NCBI GenBank assembly: GCA_964036315.1
Contig: OZ038508.1
Span: 51,163,759 to 51,227,758 of the forward strand
DNA length: 64,000 nt
DNA from: Acanthosepion esculentum
Taxonomy: Eukaryota; Mollusca; Cephalopoda; Sepiida; Sepiidae
Direction: 5' to 3'
The notes under the pieces are model-generated. The model did not search any database, was not told the DNA's origin, and was given only the letters and a program-made list of their open reading frames with translations. Below, piece by piece: positions 21,952 to 31,585 of this stretch. How positions within the stretch are numbered: the first letter of the stretch is position 1; each line of letters opens with the position of its first letter. A program made the translations under genes and the position numbers.

Positions 21952-22090
21952 CAAAGAAGATCATTGGAAAATTCGTAAACTTAAGGAATCAGCACATATG
22001 CTAGGCCACAAAAATCTCCTGGGCCGACCAAGCATAGAAATGAATACAATATGGGAACCAGTAATAAGGAGTGCCAGAGAAAAGCGATAA
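21952..22090 (+). pseudogene. PLE GIY-YIG endonuclease C-terminus
   Basis: Frame reads DKEDHWKIRKLKESAHMLGH, KNLLGRPSIEMNTIWEPVIR, SAREKR, stop at 22088. This is the expected end of a PLE GIY-YIG domain (basic helix, then the Asn/Glu region). It is near-identical to 52300-52141 (-) and recognisable at 33118-33238. The N-terminal GIY-YIG motif itself is missing, so this is an exact 3' remnant. Confidence 0.6.
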
Positions 22091-22549
22091 TAACAACAAA
22101 AATTGCAATATGAGCTCTGGTAAAAATGTTTGATGAAGACATTAGGTTTATAATACCCAGAAATTCATACACAGATGTCCTTAAGGACACATGGCACAGT
22201 GGATAAGGACAGGACCCAAAGAGTGTGAGTTCAATACCTGGTTAAGGCAGTGGAGAACTTTCAGAAGAGAATTAACAGGAGATAACTGATGGCACATGGA
22301 ACTAGAACAGTCTACCCCAGTGAGCGAAATAAAGGTTTCAGTTCGACATTCAAACCACCTGAGCGTACAACGGCCGAAACGTTGTGATATACATGACGAC
22401 AAATATGAGAACAATAGTCCGAATAATGTAAATAGTGAACCATTCCTCAATGTCCACAGACACTAATAATAAAAGCATACTGCTAAACAATCTTAATTTC
22501 TTGATAAAATAAAGGTGTATCATCATTTCATGTAGTGGGCCCAAAAATT

Positions 22550-22705
22550 GTCCTGAGTATATGAGCAATTACACGCAGTGTATCGTTTTTTATTTAATCT
22601 CTTATAAATAAGAGTAACCAGAGACCTGGTTAACGTTCTCATCTGTAGCTTTTTTATCGTTCCAAGCGCTCTAACTAATATAAATATAACAGCAATTTTA
22701 AGATA
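22550..22705 (-). pseudogene. Possible Tc1-like transposase fragment
   Basis: - strand: KKLQMRTLTRSLVTLIYKRL followed by a decayed end with TQDNFWAHYMK. The first part resembles RIQTRTLIRTLVAPVYKRLK at 20340-20645 (-). Confidence 0.35.
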
Positions 22706-22737
22706 GCGCACCTTTTTAATTTCAATTTAAAAATCCG

Positions 22738-22936
22738 TCCTGGGTATGACGATAAACTACATGTGGCAGCAAGACTTCTGATAGGGAGATTGAAGGTTTT
22801 GAGGAGCGTGGAACCGCCTCTTAATTGCTGTTGTTCCCAGATCCACCCTAATAAAGGGCGGTATCGCCTGTTAGGGTCCCAACTCTGGGCAAATAGTTAA
22901 CCCCCAAACTGGGATCAAATCACTATGAAAGTATAA
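22738..22936 (+). repeat. Unclassified interspersed repeat
   Basis: TATGACGATAAACTACATGT, GGAACCGCCTCTTAATTGCT, CGCCTGTTAGGGTCCCAACT. Same family as 15883-16078. Its tail reaches TTGATATGCCGCTAAACAAA near 23036-23055. Confidence 0.75.
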
Positions 22937-23099
22937 ATATACATTTTCATAGTAAACATACCGGTGATACATTTTGGGAGAAAAATTACCAGCAATCCGT
23001 TTTTAAATTTCGGTATTTAAATGACCCACAAGTAGTTGATATGCCGCTAAACAAAAATTTTTAATTTATATTTTTTTTAAGCATTTCACCCCAAGCAAG

Positions 23100-23705
23100 G
23101 CGGGAAGCCACTAGCACGCAAGGGATTACAGAGAGATGGAAATAGCAAATAGAAGTGATAGAGGAAGGATGAGGAGAAGGATAGGAGATAGATCAAGGCA
23201 TCTGGAGACGTCGGTTGACATTACATTTGAATAGTTGGAGATTATAGCTATCAGGGAAACAGGGAAGAAAATGCGAGACATGAAGCTATTTGAGTAGAAG
23301 AGACGGCTACATTTAACAGTTTCGGCAGTGAAACGGCGAGAACGAGATGCTAGCCTAGTAGAACGCTTAAATTCATGAAGTCTGGGAACCAGCGAAAGCA
23401 GCTTATAGGAGCAGTTACCATGAAAGTATTTGTAAAAAAAAACAGGGGGAGGCGACGGCACGTCAGTGAGGAAGCGACTGCATACAAAATGCCAGATCAG
23501 TGCCAATTACATTGCATATCCGTCTCTGGATTTTATCAAGAACCTTGAGACAAACAAAAGGGGCTCTAGACCATATATGGCAGCAATACTCCATGCAAAG
23601 GCGAATGGTTAATTTATAGATTTGAAGGATCGACTCCAGCGAGAAAAAATTCCTGGCGCGGCTCAGGGAGCCAACTCTCCTTGCGGTGGACGAAGCTATT
23701 TGTTA
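23100..23705 (-). pseudogene. CR1/jockey-like LINE 3' fragment, longest copy
   Basis: - strand, about 600 bp: decayed MEYCCHIWSRAPFVCLKVLD, KIQRRICNVIGTDLAF, then FFYKYFHGNCSYKLLSLVPR, LHEFKRSTRLASRSRRFTAE, TVKCSRLFYSNSFMSRIFFP and a short tail to GTGGCTTCC at 23102. This is the usual order of a CR1/jockey ORF2 end (L-Q-R--N-IG, HRR-VASL-LFYKY--G-C, RLWN-LP). At least one frameshift and a loss of the HRRDVASLS segment. 5'-truncated. Confidence 0.8.
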
Positions 23706-24534
23706 TGGGTCCTTAGCTATAACTACAGAATGAACTTTTCCTAACACTATGTATACTACGCCTCTCAAGAGAGAGAGACGAATCGAGTCGAGCCTATAGT
23801 AGTTCACTCCAAACCAGACTGACAGTCATACTAACACCTTCCACATCTTGTATTATTATTCCGTGTAATATATCTTCGTTATTTCTACTCTTGTGTTCGT
23901 GTTGTTCTTCCTTGATCCTAACCTGGACCACAACACTATTGACTCAATGTATTATATTTACTTATTTTTCATATATTTTAACAGATATATTTTTATTTGA
24001 TGGCACTGTCATGTCTAGAGAAGACATTTTGGTTTGTAGTCTTTAATCACGATATCTACTCTATTATCTTTTATAGGTTTGTCAGTATGAATTGTAAAGT
24101 TTTGTCATACTATCATATTGACATATCTTCCAATAAAGATTGACTGCTCAGTTTTATCATATCGATCTGTGTGTTCTTTCAGTATCAGGATTGGACAAGT
24201 GGTTAATAGTCTCAACATGTTTTTCACCATTTGTTATTATGTCTGCCAAGGACTTCCTAGGGAATAGGCTTTGGTCCACTGCCACCATAATAAATACCAC
24301 CAATCCCATTTTTTAGTCCATCACTCTTCAGTAACTGATGGGTTTTTTGTTTATCTATATTGTCATTTTTTAACTCTGAATTCAAAACCGGTCTGGAGAG
24401 GGTTGGGCTCCGTCAGGCTGTTTTGCCCAAGAAACACCTCTTCTACTGTGGCTGCAGTACACATAGTGCCCCTACGACCCTACGGGTCGCAGGATAAAAA
24501 TATTGTCATTCTTACTTCTGAGTAATAAACTACA
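23706..24534. other. Unassigned interval
   Basis: No recognised gene. CAGTATCAGGATTGGACAAG to GCAGGATAAAAATATTGTC (24180-24510) is less AT-rich and may be a decayed element. Confidence 0.4.
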
Positions 24535-25190
24535 AAAAGACAGAGTGCATGGTTGTCAGCAAAATGATGAGCCCAAAGTGCAAATTACAAATCGGGGATA
24601 CTAAAATTCAACAACTACAAAAATGACGGGAAGTGCGATACCGAAATCCGAAGACGCACAGGGATGGCCAAAGATGCATTCCAAAAACAAGGCACAGTAT
24701 TAAAAGACAAAAATTTCGTTAGAAAAACAGAAAAAGGTACTGAACTGTTACGTAATATCTATCCTCCTGTATGGCCGCGAATGCTGGACAATCTTCGCAA
24801 AGATGAAGTAGAGACTCAAATAACAAAAATGTGGCTCTACAGAAAGAGGCTGAGAATACCATGGACCGAACATTTGAGCAACGACGAGATTTTGGCGAAA
24901 ATATAAATAAAGAGAAAACTTATACATAATATCGGGAAGAGACAGTTAAATTTTCTGGGACGCGTAATGAGGAAGGAGGGCTTGGAAAATCTGATACTCA
25001 GAGGGCAGACTGAGGGAAAGAGGGACAAAGGAAAGCAGCGCGTAAAAACTTGAGCTTCAGTAAATGGATAGCAGAAGAGGGTTTGGGAGAAATAACAAAA
25101 AGACAACCTATTAAGAGCTACAAGGGGCAGGAAAACGTGGAGAGCCATGATTGCGCACTCTCTAAAGGGATCGTGGTACATAAAAGAAGA
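24535..25190 (+). pseudogene. RTE-type LINE ORF2 C-terminal region
   Basis: Longest RTE fragment with readable order: KTECMVVSK (from about 24540), KDAFQKQGTVLKDKNF, ISILLYGRECWTIFAKMK (about 24750-24800), RLRIPWTEHLSNDEILAKI (24850-24903), HNIGKRQLKFLGRVMRKEGL (about 24925-24985), SFSKWIAEEGLGEITKRQPI (about 25057-25115) and WRAMIAHSL (about 25139-25165). Four or more frame changes and a stop after LAKI. Role in a live element: end of the RT/thumb region, used in target-primed insertion. Confidence 0.8.
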
Positions 25191-25196
25191 AATAAG

Positions 25197-25469
25197 TTAT
25201 TTTGCTCCCATGTTTTTTTTAATTAACACTTGAACCCCCGTGTCTTTACATCCTGTTTTTTTTCTAAATGTACTTGTTGGTTGAGAATTGGATCTATTTC
25301 TTTCATAGTGATCCTTTAAGAATTTATTTTCCTTATAAATTGACAAAAGCTGCCTTGCATTTATCGTAACAGATTTTGTTTTGAGGGTCAACTGAAAATC
25401 GATTAAGCTCTTGCCATCATTACTTCTAACCTTATAAAGATGGTCAAATTCCGCCTTAGAATTTCCCAT
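25197..25469 (-). pseudogene. Unrecognised 90-residue open frame
   Basis: Reads GNSKAEFDHLYKVRSNDGKS, LIDFQLTLKTKSVTINARQL and LSIYKENKFLKDHYERNRSN. Charged, non-repetitive and not low-complexity, so probably real ancestral coding sequence. A second frame upstream (- strand, about 25770-25480) reads KTDLLKESQIKKIQNNLRFL and DTLKNKLHFLTTEDGR with several stops. Perhaps an ORF1 or N-terminal region of a retroelement; I do not recognise the family. Confidence 0.35.
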
Positions 25470-25916
25470 TTCAACGGCATGAACGTCTACAGTGACTCAT
25501 TTGCAATTTGAGGGCAGGCGCCGTTGTTTCAGCTAAATCAACGACCATCTTCCGTAGTCAGAAAATGTAGTTTATTTTTCAACGTGTCATTCAAACGAAC
25601 CAGTCGCTCATTTTAATATTGTGCAACAACAGTTTGCAATGAATTTTCTTTCGAATTCTACAAAACACAGAAAAAGGAGGTTTTATCAGTTGATTTTCGG
25701 AGGAAACGAAGGTTGTTCTGGATTTTCTTAATTTGGGACTCTTTTAATAAATCCGTCTTTATCGCCATAATCTTGCCCAGAACTGATCATTTTTGTGTCA
25801 AACATGAAGAAAAAAACAAAGAATTCGTTATGCTATCTTCCATTACATAAGTTAATGTGAAATATATTTGCTTAGTTTCTGACTTTTTTCCTAAGGCCTA
25901 AAAGGTAAAGGAGGTT

Positions 25917-26170
25917 CACACTCCTCCCCGGTCTTTTGAATAGGAGTAGAGTTCCCTATTAGGATTGGGTTTCCGGTTTCTACTAAAATCTATTTCAACG
26001 TTATACATCACTGCCTAGACTCTGAAATTTTATTTACTATTTATTTTTTCTCACTAGGAGTAGATAGATTCGATTATCGCCCGGTTTACACTCTTCCCAG
26101 GTCTTTTGAACAGGAGTAGAGGTATATGCCTTGTTCCCTATTTAGGACTGTGTTTACGGTTCCTTCTAAA
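25917..26170 (+). repeat. Two-copy direct repeat
   Basis: ACACTCCTCCCCGGTCTTTT, GAATAGGAGTAGAG, TTCCCTATTAGGAT (25917-25990) recurs as ACACTCTTCCCAGGTCTTTT, GAACAGGAGTAGAG, TTCCCTATTTAGGA (about 26088-26165), about 170 bp apart. Confidence 0.7.
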
Positions 26171-26804
26171 TTCTTTTCATTCTCTTTCACTGTCAGTAGC
26201 ATCTTAGTGGCATTATCACCTTGCTTGAGGTGAATTGATTAAAATGTACATTTAACTGGTTACAAAGACACTTCTAAGATTTCCCTAAAATTGTTTAAAA
26301 GATGACATCTTTCCATCATCCAAATATATGATGTGTACACTTTAAGAGTTTGCCGCATTCGTTGATTATTAAATGGAATAAGTTTGTTTGACTTTATATG
26401 TATTTCTGTTCTTTTGAATAAAGTCTGGGCAAAATTAATCTTCTTTCACTCCCTGGGGAAATATCTGTTTTCTGTCGGGTTAACTCTCCAGATTATTTTC
26501 TCAAATGTAACATCTTCCTGTTCTAGCAAGAAATTACTGTCGATCGTAATTCATGAGGTGTAATTCGCGCCGAGTCGTCGAAAAGACAAGGGAGACTACT
26601 CTTTAAATTTTTTCAAATAATAAAATCCATTTTCCTAGTGACGCTGTTTGATCGACGAAACATTTCAACATCATTTTTTTTTACAGATTTTCCTATATTT
26701 ACATATATATTTCACTTTAAACGTTACTTTTAGTGGAAATTCATATTTAAGTATACGTTCCCTTTATTTAATAAACAATATATTTCATTATGTTCGTCTA
26801 CCGG

Positions 26805-26935
26805 CCTGAATATTCGAGAAATTTTATTTAAAGAAAAATATGGGCATTCTGACAGAATTCGAACCTACGTCCAACCTTTTTATTGGATACCCGTAACTGA
26901 GTAGAACGTCCCGTTTATGAAATGTTTATATTGTC
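26805..26935 (-). repeat. SINE family A, degenerate
   Basis: TACCGGCCTGAATATTCGAG, then TCTGACAGAATTCGAACCTA (B box, - sense TAGGTTCGAATTCTG). Same architecture as 6575-6890, much diverged. Confidence 0.55.
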
Positions 26936-26974
26936 TACAGTTTTCGAGGGAATATATATATATAAATATTTTTT

Positions 26975-27190
26975 ATGTTTATACGTTCTTTTTATAGATA
27001 CAAATATTTAAGTAAATGCTCTGTTTATAATAAACAGTATTAACGACATTTACCAGCCTGAATGTCCGAGAAATTTTCATAGAAAATATACGACCTCCGA
27101 CAGGAATCGAACCTGTATCCTATACGGAATCGTCATATAGCTTGACGTGTTTTACCGATTGAGCCACAGAGGAACGTTTCGGTTAGCAAG
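26975..27190 (-). repeat. SINE family A, left arm of foldback
   Basis: - sense: CCTCTGTGGCTCAATCGGTA (A box, about 27173-27154), CAGGTTCGATTCCTGTCGG (B box, about 27115-27097), then AAATTTCTCGGACATTCAGG and the tail. Confidence 0.8.
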
Positions 27191-27416
27191 GTCGGTAAAG
27201 CACGTCAGGCTTTATGACGGTTCTGTATAGGATACAGGTTCGATTCCTGTCGGAGGTCGTATATTTTCTATGAAAATTTCTCGAACATTCAGGCTGGTAA
27301 ATGTCGTTAATACTGTTTATTATAAACATAGCATTTACCTAAATATTTGTATCTAATAAAAAGAACGTATAAACATAAAAAACGTCTTATAATAATTGTC
27401 GGACTTTGTCCATCCC
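27191..27416 (+). repeat. SINE family A, right arm of foldback
   Basis: Starts in the middle of the A box (TCGGTAAAGCACGTCAGGC), B box CAGGTTCGATTCCTGTCGG (27235-27253), tail to AATTGTCGGACTTTGTCC, then (TA)n. Together with the left arm it forms a near-perfect inverted dimer of about 200 bp arms. Confidence 0.8.

Positions 27417-27459
<43 letters not shown>
27417..27459. repeat. (TA)n microsatellite
   Basis: TA repeat between SINE tail and the next inverted element. Confidence 0.95.
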
Positions 27460-27461
<2 letters not shown>

Positions 27462-27635
27462 GCTTTAGTTTCGAGAGAAAATAAAGACAAGCTTTCATCT
27501 CTCATGAGCCATCATCAGAGTGATTATATGGATATGTCAGCAGAAAATTTAGATCGTTGAACAGCATAATAAAAATATACAAATGTTGGAGAGTTTTTGT
27601 CTTTATTTTCTGCTGAAAATAAAGCCACTATACGA
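27459..27635. repeat. Inverted PLE-type terminus, decayed
   Basis: Left arm (-): CTGATGA (27530-27524), T, GGCTCATGAGAGAT, GAAAGCTTGTCTTTATTTTC, TCTCGAAACTAAAGCCAC. Right arm (+): GTCTTTATTTTCTGCTGAAA, ATAAAGCCAC (27597-27630). The left arm fits the hammerhead-like box order with a mispaired helix II (CTC/GAG core). Confidence 0.4.
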
Positions 27636-27726
27636 AGATTGGAACGGCTCATGATCAAACATAATAGACATTCATTGTTTGTTATATTTAACAATATATG
27701 TTTGAATAATGATCTGCTTCACCTAT

Positions 27727-27828
<102 letters not shown>

Positions 27829-28216
27829 GTGTGTGCAAGGGAAATTAAATTTTTCGCATGACGCGTTTTGTCCCTTAGTGCTTTATTGAACTAAAGTGAT
27901 GTTTACGTTGATGTAGCTACGCATGCGTACGAAGAAGAATGGACGCTGAAATTTTAAATTTTTAAATTTAATTTGTTTTTAATGTGTTTGGGTATATAGT
28001 CTTTAATTAAAGTAGTTTTTTTTAAATAGAAGTTATCGTCAAATGGTCAGCAACTAATTAACTGAGTGTCTTGTTTCGTATATATAATATTTTATTTAAT
28101 GTCATCGATGTTTCTCCTATGTATTTCTTTTTTCAATTATTAAATATTAATCCATGTAAAAACGACAGTTAATTTTACACTAGAAGCAAGAGTCAACTCA
28201 ATAGAATACAGTTACA

Positions 28217-28435
28217 ATGCCCCCCGCCCCAAAAAAATGCACCAATGAAACATCCCGAGATTTAAAGAACAGAATATATGAACATAAAAGAGAATTAAAA
28301 TTAAACACGCTCAAAGCATTTCTGTGCCACCGAAACATTCGTGATCCCAATTTTGACACTGAAAACGCCGTTCTAATAAATAACGAATATAAATTTACTT
28401 TGAGGCAGATTCATAGACTGTGCTGTCATCTTTGA
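28217..28435 (+). pseudogene. PLE GIY-YIG endonuclease fragment
   Basis: 72 residues: KCTNETSRDLKNRIYEHKRE, LKLNTLKAFLCHRNIRDPNF, DTENAVLINNEYKFTLRQIH. NETSRDLKNRIYEHKREL corresponds to the GETGR-SLK-RI-EHK-- motif after the GIY and YIG strands, and DPNFDTENA to the HNFDF region. The preceding Y-IPC-DC...YVG segment is lost, and the end (after RQIH) is shifted. A 75 bp piece is duplicated at 29755-29830. Confidence 0.7.
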
Positions 28436-28649
28436 GTCCCTTATTATTAATATACGACCGAACTATTTCCGTTTATTGTCTGTTCTTATTAAATTAATAT
28501 TGAAAAAATGTGGAATGCATAAAATTTTAAAAATGAGTAAAAACTGAGTTGAAATGAGTCAAAATCCAGTTTCTATAACGATACAAGTAATGTAAAATTC
28601 AGACGATTAACGGCAATTGATATATATATATATATATTTTTTACAATGA

Positions 28650-29140
28650 TGTTCATCCGATACAAGACCCAACAGCCACTCGAGGTAGGATGTTACAGAA
28701 TAAGAGGCACAGTTTATGCGTGTATGTCTGGAAGATAACGGTTAACCGTGGTCTTGAAGAGGTTAAGATTGTAGTGATCGAGTAATCGACCTCTTTGGAG
28801 TCGGTTCTACAATGAAGCGGTTTGTGGGAAGAAGCTGTTTAAGTGGAGCTTACATCTCACCTGGGGAATATGAAGGGAATGGGGGTGGTACGTTACAATG
28901 TGCGTGGCATGGCATGTCTTAGCCGTCAAGGGTAGGATTAGTGGAACGAAGGAGTGTAGTTAATCGGAACACTATCCATGGAAATAGCGATAGAACAGCG
29001 AGAGGCTTGCGACATCTCGTCTATGAAAAAAGGTGTTACAGAGTGGAAAATAATTAGCCGCTTTCGGACTCTATCGAGAAAGGAAAGTGAAGACTGGGCA
29101 AAACTCCCGCCCGTATATGGCAGCAGTACTCCATTTTCGG
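28650..29140 (-). pseudogene. CR1/jockey-like LINE 3' fragment, second family
   Basis: - strand: MEYCCHIRAG near 29140, RRDVASLSLFYRYFHG near 29030-28970, LHSFVPLILPLTAKTCHATH, IPQVRCKLHLNSFFPQTASL and DHYNLNLFKTTVNRYLPDIH near 28740. Same layout as the 23 kb copy but a diverged subfamily. Several stops. Confidence 0.7.
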
Positions 29141-29214
29141 CCCGATCTGGCTCTTGTAAAGGTAGAAGATTCTAGAATTAGTACAGGGAAACGACCATTT
29201 TACCAGCATCTTTA

Positions 29215-29325
29215 GCGATGCAAATTCAGTCGGGTTTCGATCCTAGCTAGAGGCAACCGGACGTCTAGCCACACTGATGAGCTGTGAAACAGCGAAACAG
29301 TCTGTCTGTGGATGACAAAAATATA
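29215..29325 (+). repeat. tRNA-derived SINE, family B (3' part)
   Basis: AATTCAGTCGGGTTTCGATC, CTAGCTAGAGGCAACCGGAC, ACACTGATGAGCTGTGAAAC, CAGTCTGTCTGTGGATGAC. The B box GGGTTTCGATCC is intact and the A-box end is missing. Confidence 0.7.
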
Positions 29326-29329
29326 TATA

Positions 29330-29499
29330 CAGTGTAACCCGGATATAAGAGAGTTGTCGGGACCGGATAAGAAGTCTCTTATATCCGGGTTTGGTCTATT
29401 ATATATACATTAGCACAGGCTCTAATTTGGGACCAGAGAAAATCTCTTTTATATCCGGGTTTCTCTTATATCCGGGTCTCTTATATCCGGGTTACACTG
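29330..29499. mobile_element. Pogo/Tc1-like MITE, 170 bp, TA duplication
   Basis: Ends are 23 bp perfect inverted repeats beginning CAGTGTAACCCGGATATAAG. The right side carries three head-to-tail 17-22 bp units (TTATATCCGGGTT or variants), the left side one or two. Flanked by TA. No coding capacity. The CAG start, TA target and small size suit a non-autonomous Tc1/mariner or pogo-group element. Confidence 0.8.
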
Positions 29500-29500
29500 T

Positions 29501-30264
29501 ATATATATATATGCGTGTGTGTGTGTGTGAGAGCGCGCGTGCGTGCGTGTGTATGTGCTCAGAAATCCCTTTTTAATACATGTTTTTAATACATTTTTAT
29601 TAAACATTTTTTATATTTTGTATGCGAACAAGTGTTTTCTTTTGTTTTACTGATTGTAGAAACTGACCAAATATTTGTTGGTTCTGAGCACTATCCACTA
29701 ATCTATTAGTCGTTTTCAGGAATTTTAGTTATACCACTATTTAAAGAACATGAATATATGAACATAAAAGAGAATGAAAATTAAACACGCTCAAAGCATT
29801 TCTGCACCACCGAAACATTCGTGATCCCAATTCATCGTTTTCCCGAACATGGCTAGGACATTGTGGCCGTGTTCCTAAGTGATGTTATTAAAAGTTGTTT
29901 TTTTGTGGGCGGGAGTTTCTTCTGTTTTATAATGAGCTTTTAATTAATTTTTAATAGCTTTTTACAGTTGGAGGTATCACACTTATGCTCTCGACAAGTA
30001 TGCTGCGTATCAAGGTTGGTACAATTCCATGCTGGTTTAAGTATGCCCGTATGGAGCTCTGGTTAGATAGTTTTAGGGTCAGCCATCTTGACAGGCGAGT
30101 GGCGGTGTATCTAACATAATGATTTATGGATTTGTCTGTGAACGCACTTCCTTATCGAAATCGAAGCTATATTAGACCAACATTATGAAAACGTGTATGG
30201 GTGATAGACGGATGTAGAATAATAACTGGATTAAAGTGGAAATGGGGAAAAATGGGAAAGTATT
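29501..30264. other. Unassigned interval with PLE snippet
   Basis: TA/GT microsatellite (29501-29560). At 29755-29830 lies TGAACATAAAAGAGAATGAA ... GTGATCCCAATTC, a duplicate of 28277-28352. Otherwise nothing recognised. Confidence 0.5.
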
Positions 30265-30306
30265 CAGCTACGCGTTTCGCCTCTTAGAATAGGCGTCCTC
30301 AGACTG
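30265..30306 (-). ncRNA. Hammerhead-like motif, all helices formable
   Basis: - strand: CAGT (helix I), CTGAGGA, extra C, GCCT / ATTCTAAG loop / AGGC (helix II), GAA, self-complementary ACGCGT (helix III, no loop), A, GCTG (helix I partner, one G-T pair). No ORF is attached. The self-complementary helix III could work only as a dimer, a known feature of some short-stem-III hammerheads. Confidence 0.5.
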
Positions 30307-30479
30307 GATTGAGAGACAAAGCTTCTTTTTTTTTCACATTTGGGTTCATTTCTCCTTCCATCCTGAAGGGCGCCTACTCTAAAATCGTTGTCCACTATAT
30401 CTTATCATCTTATATGTATATACATATATGTGTTTGTGCTAAGAGCTAAGTAGATTAAGATAATCATCTAAAAATATAT

Positions 30480-31030
30480 ATAGGATACGCTACGGCAGTA
30501 ACAAAGTGACTGAACCTGAGATGCCAGGTCAGGACCAATAACATTGTAGTCTCTTCTTTTTGTGTTACGTATTTACAGATTCTTGATAAATTCCAAAGAA
30601 GAATCTGAAATGTTATTGGCTCTGACCTGGCATCTCGGCTTCAGTCACTTTCCAACCGCCCTAACGTAGCTTCCCTGTGCCTTTTCTATAAATACTTTCG
30701 TAGTAATTGTTCTGATGAACTTTCCTCTGTGGAACTTGGACTTTATAAATTTAAGCACAGTACTAGATTGACGCCAACGGCTGATCATTTTACAATTAAA
30801 ATGGCTAGATTTAACTGTAAGTTCTATGCTAACAGTTTCACTTGTGGAATTCTCTTCCGGCTTTTTGCTTGCCAGTCAAATTTAATCTTCAAAAATTTAT
30901 ATGAAGTGTCAATTGTTATCTTCTGTCTTCTTAATTCCTGTTCTTTTATTGTTCTCTCTCCTTATTAACGTTTTTTTTTTTCTTTCTCATATTCTGTAAC
31001 ACTCAGTAACCCTTTGCGTGGCTTTATCGC
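30480..31030 (+). pseudogene. CR1/jockey-like LINE 3' fragment with 5' inversion
   Basis: Forward part (30600-31000): FQRRI-like start, LASRLQSLS-like segment, CLFYKYFRSNCSDELSSVEL, GLYKFKHSTRLTPTADHFTI, KMARFNCKFYANSFTCGILF and NLYEVSIVIFC, then a tail reaching GGCTTTATCGCC (31020). Upstream, 30493-30545 is an inverted copy of 30611-30655 (TGACCTGGCATCTC region). An inverted 5' segment is the classic outcome of twin priming. Frame broken at least once. Confidence 0.75.
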
Positions 31031-31585
31031 CTTGCGTGTGATGAAATTAATTTTTTTAATTTTAAAAGTAAAAAAATGATAGAAAAACATTTCATCTCAG
31101 GAAAAATAAACAAATGTTTTTTTGTTTTTTTTTTTGTTACGATTTATGAAAAGTTGATCTAAGGACAACATTCGGTCAATTTTTCTCTTTATATCGCTGG
31201 AAACAGAATTTTCAGAAATTGAAGCTTCATGACTTCGCCCTGGTGCCCAACGAAGCAACGGTTTTCAACTAGTTCACATGCACGCACGTGCGCACTGCAG
31301 AAGTGAAAGCCGCTCAAATCCAAGCGACCAGCAGTTGAAATGCTCATCAAAGTCTTGTACGCATTCCATTTTTCGTTCAGAGACTGACGTTTTGCGAAAT
31401 TCAACCTCTTTACACGCAATTCGCTCCGATAAAAGAAAATGGCGAAAGCTCATCGAATAGAAGATGGCAAAAACAAAAACGATGGACAAAATAAAATCCG
31501 AATGCGACGAAACTTCACACGAAACATTAGAATCTGATTGAATAACACCTAATTACGCTATTCAAACGCTTCCGATCTTTGCTAT
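31031..31585. other. Unassigned interval
   Basis: Nothing recognised. Overlapping open frames of 60-76 residues on both strands (31189-31489) share no motif. Confidence 0.4.

Larger units (their letters stand above)
21838..22440 (+). mobile_element. PLE, internally deleted, inverted termini
   Basis: Left terminus (21838-21951) is an inverted copy of the right terminus (about 22350-22440); both contain TACACTATTTACATTATTCGG, or its complement, and the hammerhead-like region. Between them: a GIY-YIG C-terminal frame (21952-22090), GTCCTTAAGGACACATGGCA, the A-box-like TGGCACAGTGGATAAGG (22193-22209), B-box-like GAGTTCAATACCTGG (about 22227-22241), and the GGGGTAGACTGTTCTAG body (complement). 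The whole RT domain is absent, and the tRNA-like module has a short deletion. Confidence 0.65.

Noticed and set aside
22361..22380. Intact hammerhead-like motif at the right end of the 21.8 kb PLE
   Set aside because: GGCCGAAACGTTG is there, but CTGAAGAAGGCCG is deleted (CACCTGAGCGTACAA), so helix II cannot form.
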